The notes beneath the pieces were generated by a model that saw only the letters and a list, made by a program, of their open reading frames with translations, had not been told where the DNA came from and did not search any database. From Limosilactobacillus vaginalis DSM 5837 = ATCC 49540 (GTDB lineage: Bacteria; Bacillota; Bacilli; Lactobacillales; Lactobacillaceae), in contig NZ_GG693412.1 in assembly GCF_000159435.1 (NCBI RefSeq), positions 361,928 through 397,503 of the forward strand: 35,576 nt of DNA. Direction: 5' to 3'. This document shows positions 7,581 through 14,497 of the stretch, piece by piece; positions within the stretch are counted from its first letter, which is position 1; every line of letters starts with the position of its first letter. A program made the position numbers and the translations under genes.

Positions 7581-8174
7581 ATGAAAAAAGAAACCAAAAT
7601 TATTTCTGCAATTACAATCGTTTTTCTTGTTGTCGTCTTTACGATTTGTGGGTTAACAATTAAAAATAGTCCGTTATCAGGTTACCCACGACAAATTCAT
7701 GACCAAAACATGACCGTCAAGCAATTTGTTTCCCAGGTTGCACCCGCAGCCCAGCGTGAACAAAAGAAGTATGGAATTCCAGCAAGCATCACGATTGCTC
7801 AAGCCGGATTAGAGTCCCAGTGGGGGAATAGTCGGCTCGGCAATAAGTACAACAACTTGTTTGGGATGAAGGCAAGCAAGGGCGAAGATAAGGTTAGAAT
7901 GTACACGATTGAAAACATTAATGGTAAGCAACGGTACATTCCTCAGTATTTTGCCGTTTACCAAACCTGGGATGATTCAATTAAGGCTCACACTAATATT
8001 ATTGTTAATGGAACTAAGGATAATCACCACCGCTTCGATGGCGTCCGCACCAATACCAATTACCGAAAAGCCGCTCAAGAACTCCAAAAGAACGGTTACG
8101 CCACCGATCCTAACTATGCCAACAAACTCATCTACGCCATCCAAAAGTTTGGACTGGAGAGGTATGACAAATAG
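7581..8174 (+). CDS. GH73-family N-acetylglucosaminidase (peptidoglycan hydrolase)
   Basis: Membrane-anchored or secreted murein hydrolase of 197 aa. Residues 7-27 form a hydrophobic signal or anchor segment. The glucosaminidase domain (PF01832-like, about residues 45-195) carries the catalytic Glu in AGLESQWGNS (Glu78) and the typical KYNNLFGMKASKG and FAVYQTWDDSIKAHT segments. There are no LysM or SH3 repeats, so cell-wall targeting must come from the anchor. AGAGGA lies upstream of the ATG. The TAG stop (8172-8174) is formed by the edge of palindromic element A. Role: cleavage of glycan strands in growth or cell separation, inferred from the family. Confidence 0.9.
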   Translation: MKKETKIISAITIVFLVVVFTICGLTIKNSPLSGYPRQIHDQNMTVKQFVSQVAPAAQREQKKYGIPASITIAQAGLESQWGNSRLGNKYNNLFGMKASKGEDKVRMYTIENINGKQRYIPQYFAVYQTWDDSIKAHTNIIVNGTKDNHHRFDGVRTNTNYRKAAQELQKNGYATDPNYANKLIYAIQKFGLERYDK

Positions 8175-8282
8175 AGTGTGAGCCGTGACGAACTAGCAAC
8201 TGAGCACTAGAAAATCCCGGACGATGATTGGTTACAATCAAGGACGGGATAGCTAGGCGGAAGTTGCGGTCGCGGCGGGCAG
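8173..8282 (+). repeat. Palindromic intergenic element A
   Basis: About 110 bp beginning AGAGTGTGAGCC. I count five differences from element B (16924-17033). It folds on itself: GCCGTGAC with GTCGCGGC (one G-U), GCAACT with AGTTGC, CTAG with CTAG, TCCCG with CGGGA, and an apical GATTG/CAATC. Its first bases form the stop codon of the GH73 gene. Confidence 0.8.
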
Positions 8283-8322
8283 CTCTTAGCTATGTAGCCT
8301 AGAACAAACACATTCATCATGT

Positions 8323-8366
8323 AAAAAACTCAGTCCAGAATGATAACATCCTGAACTGAGCTTTTT
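8323..8366. terminator. Bidirectional terminator between the GH73 gene and brnQ
   Basis: Stem CTCAGTCCAGAATG (8329-8342) with CATCCTGAACTGAG (8347-8360), with G-U or mismatch positions. Runs of A on the left and T on the right give a T-tract on either strand. Confidence 0.85.
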
Positions 8367-8401
8367 AGATTTGGAGTTTTTAATTAATGACGATTACTAG
8401 A

Positions 8402-9781
8402 TTAATCAACCTCAGTCTGCTTAACGTTAACTTGGTTGTGCCGGAAGAAGTGGAATGCGAGACCAACAACTAAACCAACAAGGGCTGGAACTACCCACGA
8501 GAGTCCCATGGAAGCGAGTGGCAACATCTTCCGCACACCAGCTACCCAGAGGCCAAATGAGCTTTGACTTACAACAGCTGGGAAAGCAACGACCATATCA
8601 CCAAGTGCTGGAACCACAGTTAAGAGGACAACGAAGAAGTAGACAACACCATCACGATGGAAAAGTGGTGAAGCAACAGAAAGGACGATTAGGACCATTG
8701 CTAATGGGTAAAGGAACATTAACATTGGTGTTGACCAAGCGATGATTTGGTCCAAACCGAAGTTAGCAGTTAAGAATGAAGCGAGACAGCTAAGTGCTAA
8801 CCAGGTATGGTAGCTAACCTTTGGGAAGTGCTTGTGGAAGTCTTGAGCAAAAGCAGCAACTAAACCAACAGCAGTAGTTAAACAAGTAACAGTTAATAGG
8901 AATGCTAAAACAACTTGACCAAATGCACCTGCATAAGCGTTAACTAATTGGTTGAAAGCCACACCGCCATCAGGTGAAACCTTAAAGCGACCAAGTGACA
9001 TTGCACCAAGGACGATTAGGAGAAGGTAGATGAAACCGATGGCACTAACTGCGAGAACACCAGACTTTGTAACAACCTTTGAAACGGCACCTGGACGACG
9101 AACGCCCATCCCCTTAATTGCGGTAACAACAGTAACCCCAAAGGCAAGACCTGCTAGAGCATCCATTGTGTTGTACCCTTCAAGGAAACCATTAGTAACA
9201 GCACTGTGAACGTAGGCACTGGTTACTGGTGCACTAGCTGGGTTACCCAACGGATTAGCAAATGCAACAACGAAGACTAAGAATAAAAGTGCCAGGAAGA
9301 CAGGATTCAAAACCTTACCAACGTTTGAAAGAATGCTGTTTTCCTTGTAAGAAAAGGCAAATGCTAAGACAAAGAATACTGCTGAGAAAAGCAATAGTGA
9401 CCAGCCTTGAGCAGCTTTTGGAACGAATGGCGCAACCCCAACAGTAAACGAAACGGTTGCTGTCCGGGGAGTCCCGAATAAAGGACCGATGGTAGCGTGA
9501 ATCAAAACCATGAAGACTAGGGCAAATGCTGCACCAAGTGGCCGACCAACATCGTAAACTCCTTCAGCACGAGTAACAGCGATGGCAAGAACGGAAAGTA
9601 ACGGGAGTAAGACCCCGGTAACTAAGAAACCAAGAGTAGCTGGGCCCCAATTCGCACCAGCTAACTGGCCAAGGTGAAGCGGGAAAATCAAGTTCCCGGC
9701 ACCAAAGAATAGCCCAAACAGTAACGAAGCAACAACTAAGTATTGCTTAAATGTTAACTTTTTTGTTGTTAAATCCTGCAT
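8402..9781 (-). CDS. brnQ: Branched-chain amino acid:cation symporter BrnQ
   Basis: Importer of Ile, Leu and Val driven by Na+ or H+, 459 aa with about 12 hydrophobic segments, the normal LIVCS size. Diagnostic stretches are FGLFFGAGNLIFPLHLGQLAG near the N-terminus, then EGYNTMDALAGLAFG and TTAVGLVAAFAQDFHK. The start is ATG 9781 (MQDLTTKK) because AGGAGGG lies just upstream; a longer frame to 9838 would start inside the T-box terminator. It is preceded by a T-box leader with an apparent Ile (ATC) specifier, so it should be induced when charged tRNA-Ile falls. It is followed by a strong terminator. Confidence 0.95.
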   Translation of the reverse strand: MQDLTTKKLTFKQYLVVASLLFGLFFGAGNLIFPLHLGQLAGANWGPATLGFLVTGVLLPLLSVLAIAVTRAEGVYDVGRPLGAAFALVFMVLIHATIGPLFGTPRTATVSFTVGVAPFVPKAAQGWSLLLFSAVFFVLAFAFSYKENSILSNVGKVLNPVFLALLFLVFVVAFANPLGNPASAPVTSAYVHSAVTNGFLEGYNTMDALAGLAFGVTVVTAIKGMGVRRPGAVSKVVTKSGVLAVSAIGFIYLLLIVLGAMSLGRFKVSPDGGVAFNQLVNAYAGAFGQVVLAFLLTVTCLTTAVGLVAAFAQDFHKHFPKVSYHTWLALSCLASFLTANFGLDQIIAWSTPMLMFLYPLAMVLIVLSVASPLFHRDGVVYFFVVLLTVVPALGDMVVAFPAVVSQSSFGLWVAGVRKMLPLASMGLSWVVPALVGLVVGLAFHFFRHNQVNVKQTEVD

Positions 9782-9836
9782 AGTTAAATTCCCTCCTAGG
9801 ATATAAAAAGCATTAAATAATTGCTTTGATCCCAAC

Positions 9837-9875
9837 AAAAAAGTCCCTTAACCAAAATTACTTTGGTTAAGGGAC
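9837..9875 (-). terminator. T-box terminator hairpin before brnQ
   Basis: Near-perfect stem GTCCCTTAACCAAA/TTTGGTTAAGGGAC (9843-9875) followed by six T. It competes with the antiterminator formed by the T-box. Confidence 0.93.
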
Positions 9876-10131
9876 GCTCGAGCGTGGTACCACCCTATCT
9901 TCGTATCATCATTACTGATAATACCTTACACGTACGGCCCGGGACTGGGCGATACGCTGGCACGTTAATGGGTGCTACCATTAAGTCTTACTATGAATTA
10001 AGACTTAAGCTCGAAAGTGATTTTCGATTAACGTTGAACCTGTCTCCTTCCACCTAACGAGACTCGCTAATGGCTATCGCTAATTTACTCTTCTTTCTCA
10101 TTGCGATCGAATAATTAAATTGTTGTTTATT
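9837..10131 (-). promoter_or_regulatory. T-box leader controlling brnQ
   Basis: The conserved T-box AGGGTGGTACCACG lies at 9896-9883. Stem I begins near GAGAAAGAAGAG and closes with CTTTC. The candidate specifier is ATC (Ile) at 10021-10019; a second ATC is at 10028-10026. Downstream is the terminator 9843-9875. It binds uncharged tRNA and allows readthrough into brnQ. Confidence 0.93.
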
Positions 10132-10159
10132 ATTCTAAATAGTTTTTAATAAAAGTCAA
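10132..10159 (-). promoter_or_regulatory. Promoter of the brnQ T-box transcript
   Basis: TTGACT (10159-10154), 16 bp, TAGAAT (10137-10132). Confidence 0.7.
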
Positions 10160-10177
10160 CAACTTTTTAGAATTTTT

Positions 10178-11419
10178 TTATTTTTCCTGGTAATTAGCCA
10201 TATCTTCGCTTGTTTGTGCATAGGCAGGGTCGCCATTCAAAGCACGCGCAATTGCTCGCTCAACAGCGGTATTTGTTGTTGTATTAGCGATTGCCAATGG
10301 CTTTTCATAACGCTTGGCATGGTGGTTTGCTAACTGACTAATGCGGTGATGAATTTTATCAATGCAGACTACAACGAAGTCAGCGTCACGAATTTCCCGT
10401 TTCATTTTACTGCTGGAAACCTTATCTTCCATGGAAGCGTCAAGAGCATGATAAATCCCATGGTGCTTATCGACAACTGCCTTTAATTCTTGTGAACGTT
10501 CCCGATCGCCAGTAATTAGGAGAACGATTCGTTGCTTCAGATCGTAATCCAGCTTTTTCTCATAATCGTGACGTGGGTGGACGGGCTTCTTAACTTGCTT
10601 TGGCTTTGCAGGTTGTTTGGTTGTGTCGAAGTCCTGCTTTTCGTGGATCCAACGAATTGATCCATTTTTGGCGTCCTCAAGACCGTTGCCGTGGTCAAAA
10701 TAGGCATAGTCAATCACCATTCCAGCTTTAAGACTCCGCCCAGGGAACTTAAATGGGTCGATGACGATCGTATTTGCCGAACTTTCATCCAAGATTGAAT
10801 TACCTTTTAGCGTAGAGCTGATTTGTAAGACGTCTGAACCAGGAACGCTGCTCAATTCAGCGTATTCAATCACTTCAATCTTTTCTGGTTTATAACCATC
10901 CAAGTGGTCAGCAGTTACTCGGCGAATTGATGGCAGACCACGGACAGTTTGCTGGGGATTAAGTTGAACAATGTCACCGTCTTCAAGTGGAAAGTGAAGT
11001 GAATGAATCAATGCTTCGCTGTAATAATGGTGATTGATTTCAGCACCGCTTAATTTTCGGTGAACAAGGTAAAGATCATCCGCTGCTAGTCGCTCTTCTT
11101 GAGAAACCTTTTCGACCGTGACTGGTTCAGGAGTGACCGGACGCTTGAGCGAGCTGGTTGTTACCTCGTGTGCCGGACCGGTAAGAAGGGAAGAATGACT
11201 TGCTTGCCGAATCCGTGGTGCTGGCCGGGTTGCCTTGCTTTCAGATTGGGAGAATTGCTTTGGTCTCTGGAATGATGTTGATGATTTAGTATCTTCATAG
11301 TGATTTAAGATATTAATCACGGTATTTAAACTCTGGAGTGTTTGCCTTAAACTTTGTTGGTCACTGCTGGTATTTTCTAGTAATTCGATCAGCTCATGAC
11401 GATAATCGTATATTTGCAT
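10178..11419 (-). CDS. DUF2325 domain-containing protein
   Basis: 413-aa soluble protein in three parts. Residues 1-45 are a helical, leucine-rich segment (LRQTLQSLNTVINIL). Residues 46-110 are a Ser/Thr/Pro-rich linker. A middle domain of about residues 110-280 is not one I recognise. The C-terminal domain (from about 300) matches DUF2325: LLITGDRERSQELKAVVDKH, then DADFVVVCIDKIHHRIS and YEKPLAIANTTT. DUF2325 function is not settled. Its promoter faces that of the DHH phosphoesterase across a shared inverted repeat, suggesting joint control. Cofactor or ligand unknown. Confidence 0.75.
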   Translation of the reverse strand: MQIYDYRHELIELLENTSSDQQSLRQTLQSLNTVINILNHYEDTKSSTSFQRPKQFSQSESKATRPAPRIRQASHSSLLTGPAHEVTTSSLKRPVTPEPVTVEKVSQEERLAADDLYLVHRKLSGAEINHHYYSEALIHSLHFPLEDGDIVQLNPQQTVRGLPSIRRVTADHLDGYKPEKIEVIEYAELSSVPGSDVLQISSTLKGNSILDESSANTIVIDPFKFPGRSLKAGMVIDYAYFDHGNGLEDAKNGSIRWIHEKQDFDTTKQPAKPKQVKKPVHPRHDYEKKLDYDLKQRIVLLITGDRERSQELKAVVDKHHGIYHALDASMEDKVSSSKMKREIRDADFVVVCIDKIHHRISQLANHHAKRYEKPLAIANTTTNTAVERAIARALNGDPAYAQTSEDMANYQEK

Positions 11420-11454
11420 AGTGCCTTATCCTTTCTAAATGCTTACTAATAATA

Positions 11455-11511
11455 ATCATACCAAGAAGTTCGGAAAGTGTCAGGACATATGAATGAGCTT
11501 CTTGGTATAAT
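11455..11511. promoter_or_regulatory. Divergent promoter pair within an inverted repeat
   Basis: Inverted arms ATACCAAGAAGTTC (11458-11471) and GAGCTTCTTGGTAT (11495-11508) match at 13 of 14 positions. Minus promoter: CTGACA (11483-11478), 17 bp, TATGAT (11460-11455). Plus promoter: extended -10 TGGTATAAT ending at 11511. Both -10 boxes overlap an arm, so a dimeric regulator could control both genes. Confidence 0.6.
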
Positions 11512-11545
11512 TGATTAGGATTAAGCAAAGGAAATGGTATTAATC

Positions 11546-12625
11546 ATGGCAAATCAGGTAATTAAAATTTTCTCACACAACGACTTAGACGGCTTTGGAG
11601 CACCGCTTTTATTAGAAACGGTTAAAGAGACGATGTTTCCCCATTGTGAATTTGACCTTACCAATTGTGGTGCCGGTCGAATTGATGAAGAATTTGCTAA
11701 GTGGTTGCAGACTCCAGAGGCAAGTCGCGCTACTGATGTTTATATTATGGATATGACACCAGATAGTGATTATACATTTAAGCAGCTAAATGCTAATTTT
11801 GCTAACCACTGGTTGGTATTTGATCACCACGAAACCGAGGCTGAATTACGGGAACAATATTCGGCTAACAGTATTCGTCCAGCAAACCCGAAAGTAAACC
11901 CGAGTGCAACAAGTCTTGTTTGGGATTGGGTAACAAGTCAGCCGCACTTTACTGAATTAAGTGAAGAACGACGACAACAGCTTGAGTATCTTGTAGAACT
12001 TATTCGGGCCTACGACACATGGGATTGGCAAAACGATCCAAACATTAGTGAAGAAGAACGAGTTGCTGCTGATAACTTTGACCAATTATTCTGGTTTTAT
12101 CCTCTACAAGACTCGGCATCATTCGTTGCTAACGTTTTTAGTGTTGGTTGGGAAGAATATTCTAAGCAGAATAAGCTTCTGATTAAGACGCTTAACGAAC
12201 GTCGGGCAAAGTACCTAAAGAGCCATTTGAAGGATACCTTAATTACAAAGATTGCCGGACATCAATTGGGTCTCGTTTACGCTAACGATTACAAGTCTGA
12301 GATCGCCCATGAACTACTGATTCAGCATCCTGATGTCGATGCAGCATTAGTAATTAGCCCAGTCAGTGTTTCACTACGAAGCAACGGGAAACTTGATGTT
12401 GCTAAGTTCGCTGAGAAATACTTTAATGGTGGCGGTCATGCTGATGCTGCTGGTGGACGACTTACCATCAACCCAATTGAAATTGGTGAACAAGCGGTTG
12501 CTGATAATTTAGCCGAAATTATTAAGAATAGCCAGCAAACAACAACGACAAATAACACTGGTACTTTAGCAGACAATCTTGATCCTGAGGTTGCAGCCAA
12601 GATGGCACAGTTATTCAAGAAGTAA
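11546..12625 (+). CDS. DHH/DHHA1 family phosphoesterase
   Basis: Metal-dependent phosphodiesterase of 359 aa. The DHH domain shows HNDLDG (D13, D15), MDMTPDSD (D69) and the name-giving FDHHETE (D93-H94-H95). The C-terminal DHHA1-like part carries the substrate-binding YFNGGGHADAAGGRL near residue 300. The family includes NrnA nanoRNases and cyclic-di-AMP/pApA hydrolases; this copy is a stand-alone cytosolic form without GGDEF or membrane parts, and its substrate is not resolved here. Start 11546 (MANQV) is preferred: the AAAGGA at 11527-11532 is too close to the ATG at 11534. A bidirectional terminator follows. Confidence 0.85.
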   Translation: MANQVIKIFSHNDLDGFGAPLLLETVKETMFPHCEFDLTNCGAGRIDEEFAKWLQTPEASRATDVYIMDMTPDSDYTFKQLNANFANHWLVFDHHETEAELREQYSANSIRPANPKVNPSATSLVWDWVTSQPHFTELSEERRQQLEYLVELIRAYDTWDWQNDPNISEEERVAADNFDQLFWFYPLQDSASFVANVFSVGWEEYSKQNKLLIKTLNERRAKYLKSHLKDTLITKIAGHQLGLVYANDYKSEIAHELLIQHPDVDAALVISPVSVSLRSNGKLDVAKFAEKYFNGGGHADAAGGRLTINPIEIGEQAVADNLAEIIKNSQQTTTTNNTGTLADNLDPEVAAKMAQLFKK

Positions 12626-12653
12626 GCAAGAAAAGCACTAATTTAATAGAGTA

Positions 12654-12709
12654 AAGAAGGTGACATAACAGAAGCTCTTTATAACCTCTGTTATGTCACC
12701 CTTCTTTTT
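12654..12709. terminator. Bidirectional terminator between convergent genes
   Basis: Long stem: AAGAAGG-GTGACATAACAGA on the left pairs with its inverted copy ending at 12706 with one bulged base. It is flanked by T-rich and A-rich tails. It serves the DHH gene (plus) and the HAD gene (minus), overlapping the latter's stop. Confidence 0.9.
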
Positions 12710-13358
12710 AATCAATCTTCAATAAATCTTGTGGTTCGTGGAGTGGGTAATCAGCGTCTTGAATGTTTTGGGGCTGTGATGATCCATATAGTGCACCAGC
12801 AAATTTAATACCAGCATTATGAGCAGCTTTCAGATCGTTGATCGTATCACCAACGTAAACTGAATTTTCAGGACGGGCACCAAGTTTGTCCATCGCCAAC
12901 AGAATTGGGTCAGGATCTGGTTTATGTTTGCTAGTTAACTCTTCAGTTACGGCAACATCAAAATATTTCGTCCAGTCGTAATCATTGACAAAGTGTTCTT
13001 GATAATCTTCGCGAACCTTAGATGTCGCAATTGCTAATTTAGTGTCAGGACGAGCAGCTAATCCCGTAACCATTTCTTTGATTCCGGGGAAGACCGTTAC
13101 TAAATCTTCACGTTGAAAAGATAGAGCGCGCCATTCAGCGACCATTTCGGGGATGTCTTCTTCTTTGACACCGCCCTGACGTAAAGAATCAGCGCCGGTA
13201 ATACCGAAGAGCTTTCGCTTGAGAGAATCAACTTGGTCTGCAGGAACATGGTAGCCATGTTTTTCCATTACATCAATCATTGGTGGCATGTATTTCTCAT
13301 AAGTATTAATGAGTGTTCCATCAATATCAAAAATGAAATTTGTAATTTGGTGTGCCAT
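12708..13358 (-). CDS. HAD-superfamily hydrolase, phosphoglycolate phosphatase-like
   Basis: Cytosolic Mg-dependent phosphatase of 216 aa. Motif I is FDIDGTL with nucleophile D11 and acid D13. Motif II is IATSK, motif III the Lys of SKHKPDP, and motif IV YVGDTINDLKAA. A helical cap between motifs I and II identifies subclass IA (PGP/beta-phosphoglucomutase-like). The sugar-phosphate substrate cannot be set from sequence. GAGG lies 8 nt before the ATG. A weak promoter with TACAAT (13399-13394) lies upstream. Confidence 0.88.
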   Translation of the reverse strand: MAHQITNFIFDIDGTLINTYEKYMPPMIDVMEKHGYHVPADQVDSLKRKLFGITGADSLRQGGVKEEDIPEMVAEWRALSFQREDLVTVFPGIKEMVTGLAARPDTKLAIATSKVREDYQEHFVNDYDWTKYFDVAVTEELTSKHKPDPDPILLAMDKLGARPENSVYVGDTINDLKAAHNAGIKFAGALYGSSQPQNIQDADYPLHEPQDLLKID

Positions 13359-13454
13359 AAAGTAAACCTCGCAATCTTAAGTTTTCCATTCTTATTGTAT
13401 ACCAATTACGGTTAGGAATTAACTAATATCAATATCTGTAATGCAAAGAACAAG

Positions 13455-13492
13455 AAAAGCTGAGAAAACCAATTCAAATTTTCTCAGCTTTT
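13455..13492 (-). terminator. Terminator of the prolyl iminopeptidase gene
   Basis: AAAAGCTGAGAAAA (13455-13468) pairs with TTTTCTCAGCTTTT (13479-13492). The A/T-rich flanks make it usable on either strand. Confidence 0.85.
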
Positions 13493-13500
13493 GATTATCT

Positions 13501-14400
13501 TTAGTTTTGTTCACAGTCCCGAATGAAATCAGCGAGGTGCTTATAGTACACGTCTGGATTATCAACCATGTGGTGGTGACCACCGTTTGGCGTGGTAACG
13601 AACTTAGCATTTGGAATTAACTCGGCCATCTTTTTTCCGGTAGCGATTGGCATTGATTCGTGTTCACCAAAAGTAATCAGGGTTGGTACCTTAATATTCT
13701 TAAGTTGGTTACGGAAATGCCAATCTTTTAGTTTCCCGGTGATTACAAATTCGTTATCACCTTGAAAGGCGTTGTAAACCGCATCGCCACCAAGATCTTT
13801 GAGGTGGTAAAGCTTGGAAGGCTGCTTTCGGTCAATGTAGTTTTCGTTCATTACTTGAACATACTCTTGATACTTTGGATTGCTGTAATCATTCTTCGCT
13901 TCGCAATCCTTCATAAAGTCAACGGCTTCTTTAGAGAGCGTCTTTTCCCGGAGTGCGTTGACGTGCTTAACGTAATCATCAATTTCATCAACCATGGATG
14001 AAATGATAGCACCCTTTAAGTGTTGACCATATTTGACGGCATATTCTTGAACAAGGAGACCACCCCAGCTTTGACCAATGAGGTAGAAGTTATCAAGTCC
14101 TAGCTTTTCACGAACTTCATCAACTTCATCCAAGAAATATTCATAGGTTAAGTATTTCTTGGCAATTTCAGGATCTGAGTAGTCGGGCTGATCAGAGTAG
14201 AGCGAACCCAGTTGGTCGTACATTGTAACTTGAACGTTTAATCCTTGCTTTTTCAGCTGTTCCGCGGCATCTTCCCAGTATTCATGATTACCACCAGGGC
14301 CACCATGGAGGGCTAACAAGTGAATGTCACCCTCGCCTTGAGTATTTGTCCAAAGATGATAACCATTATCGAGGGTAATAATCTTCGTTCCTGTTTGCAT
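13501..14400 (-). CDS. pip: Prolyl iminopeptidase family alpha/beta hydrolase
   Basis: Peptidase releasing N-terminal proline or a related amidase, 299 aa. The oxyanion loop HGGPGG is at residues 32-37, the nucleophile elbow GQSWGG at 109-114 (Ser111), and the catalytic His in GGHHHM near the C-terminus. Between them a helical lid covers the site. The start is ATG 14400 (MQTGTK), with AAAGGAGAG just upstream; a longer frame to 14454 would begin in the promoter area. It has its own extended -10 promoter and a terminator. Beside pepX this forms a proline-peptide utilisation pair. Confidence 0.88.
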   Translation of the reverse strand: MQTGTKIITLDNGYHLWTNTQGEGDIHLLALHGGPGGNHEYWEDAAEQLKKQGLNVQVTMYDQLGSLYSDQPDYSDPEIAKKYLTYEYFLDEVDEVREKLGLDNFYLIGQSWGGLLVQEYAVKYGQHLKGAIISSMVDEIDDYVKHVNALREKTLSKEAVDFMKDCEAKNDYSNPKYQEYVQVMNENYIDRKQPSKLYHLKDLGGDAVYNAFQGDNEFVITGKLKDWHFRNQLKNIKVPTLITFGEHESMPIATGKKMAELIPNAKFVTTPNGGHHHMVDNPDVYYKHLADFIRDCEQN

Positions 14401-14418
14401 TCTCAATCTCTCCTTTAT

Positions 14419-14441
14419 CTGTATATTAATACAGTATACAG
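14419..14441. promoter_or_regulatory. Small inverted repeat in the pip leader
   Basis: CTGTATA and TATACAG separated by 9 nt, located between the -10 box and the ribosome site of pip. Possible operator; no regulator is adjacent. Confidence 0.35.
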
Positions 14442-14444
14442 ACC

Positions 14445-14474
14445 ATTCTAGCACAGGATAAGTTTACTTGTGAA
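14445..14474 (-). promoter_or_regulatory. Promoter of pip
   Basis: TTCACA (14474-14469), 18 bp, TAGAAT (14450-14445) with TGC just before it, an extended -10. Confidence 0.65.
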
Positions 14475-14497
14475 AGATAAGCAGTTGGGGAAAAAAA

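Noticed and set aside
10140-10178. A/T-rich hairpin AAAAGT/ACTTTT after the DUF2325 gene as a terminator
   Set aside because: Only six A/T-rich pairs and overlapping the brnQ promoter; too weak to call.
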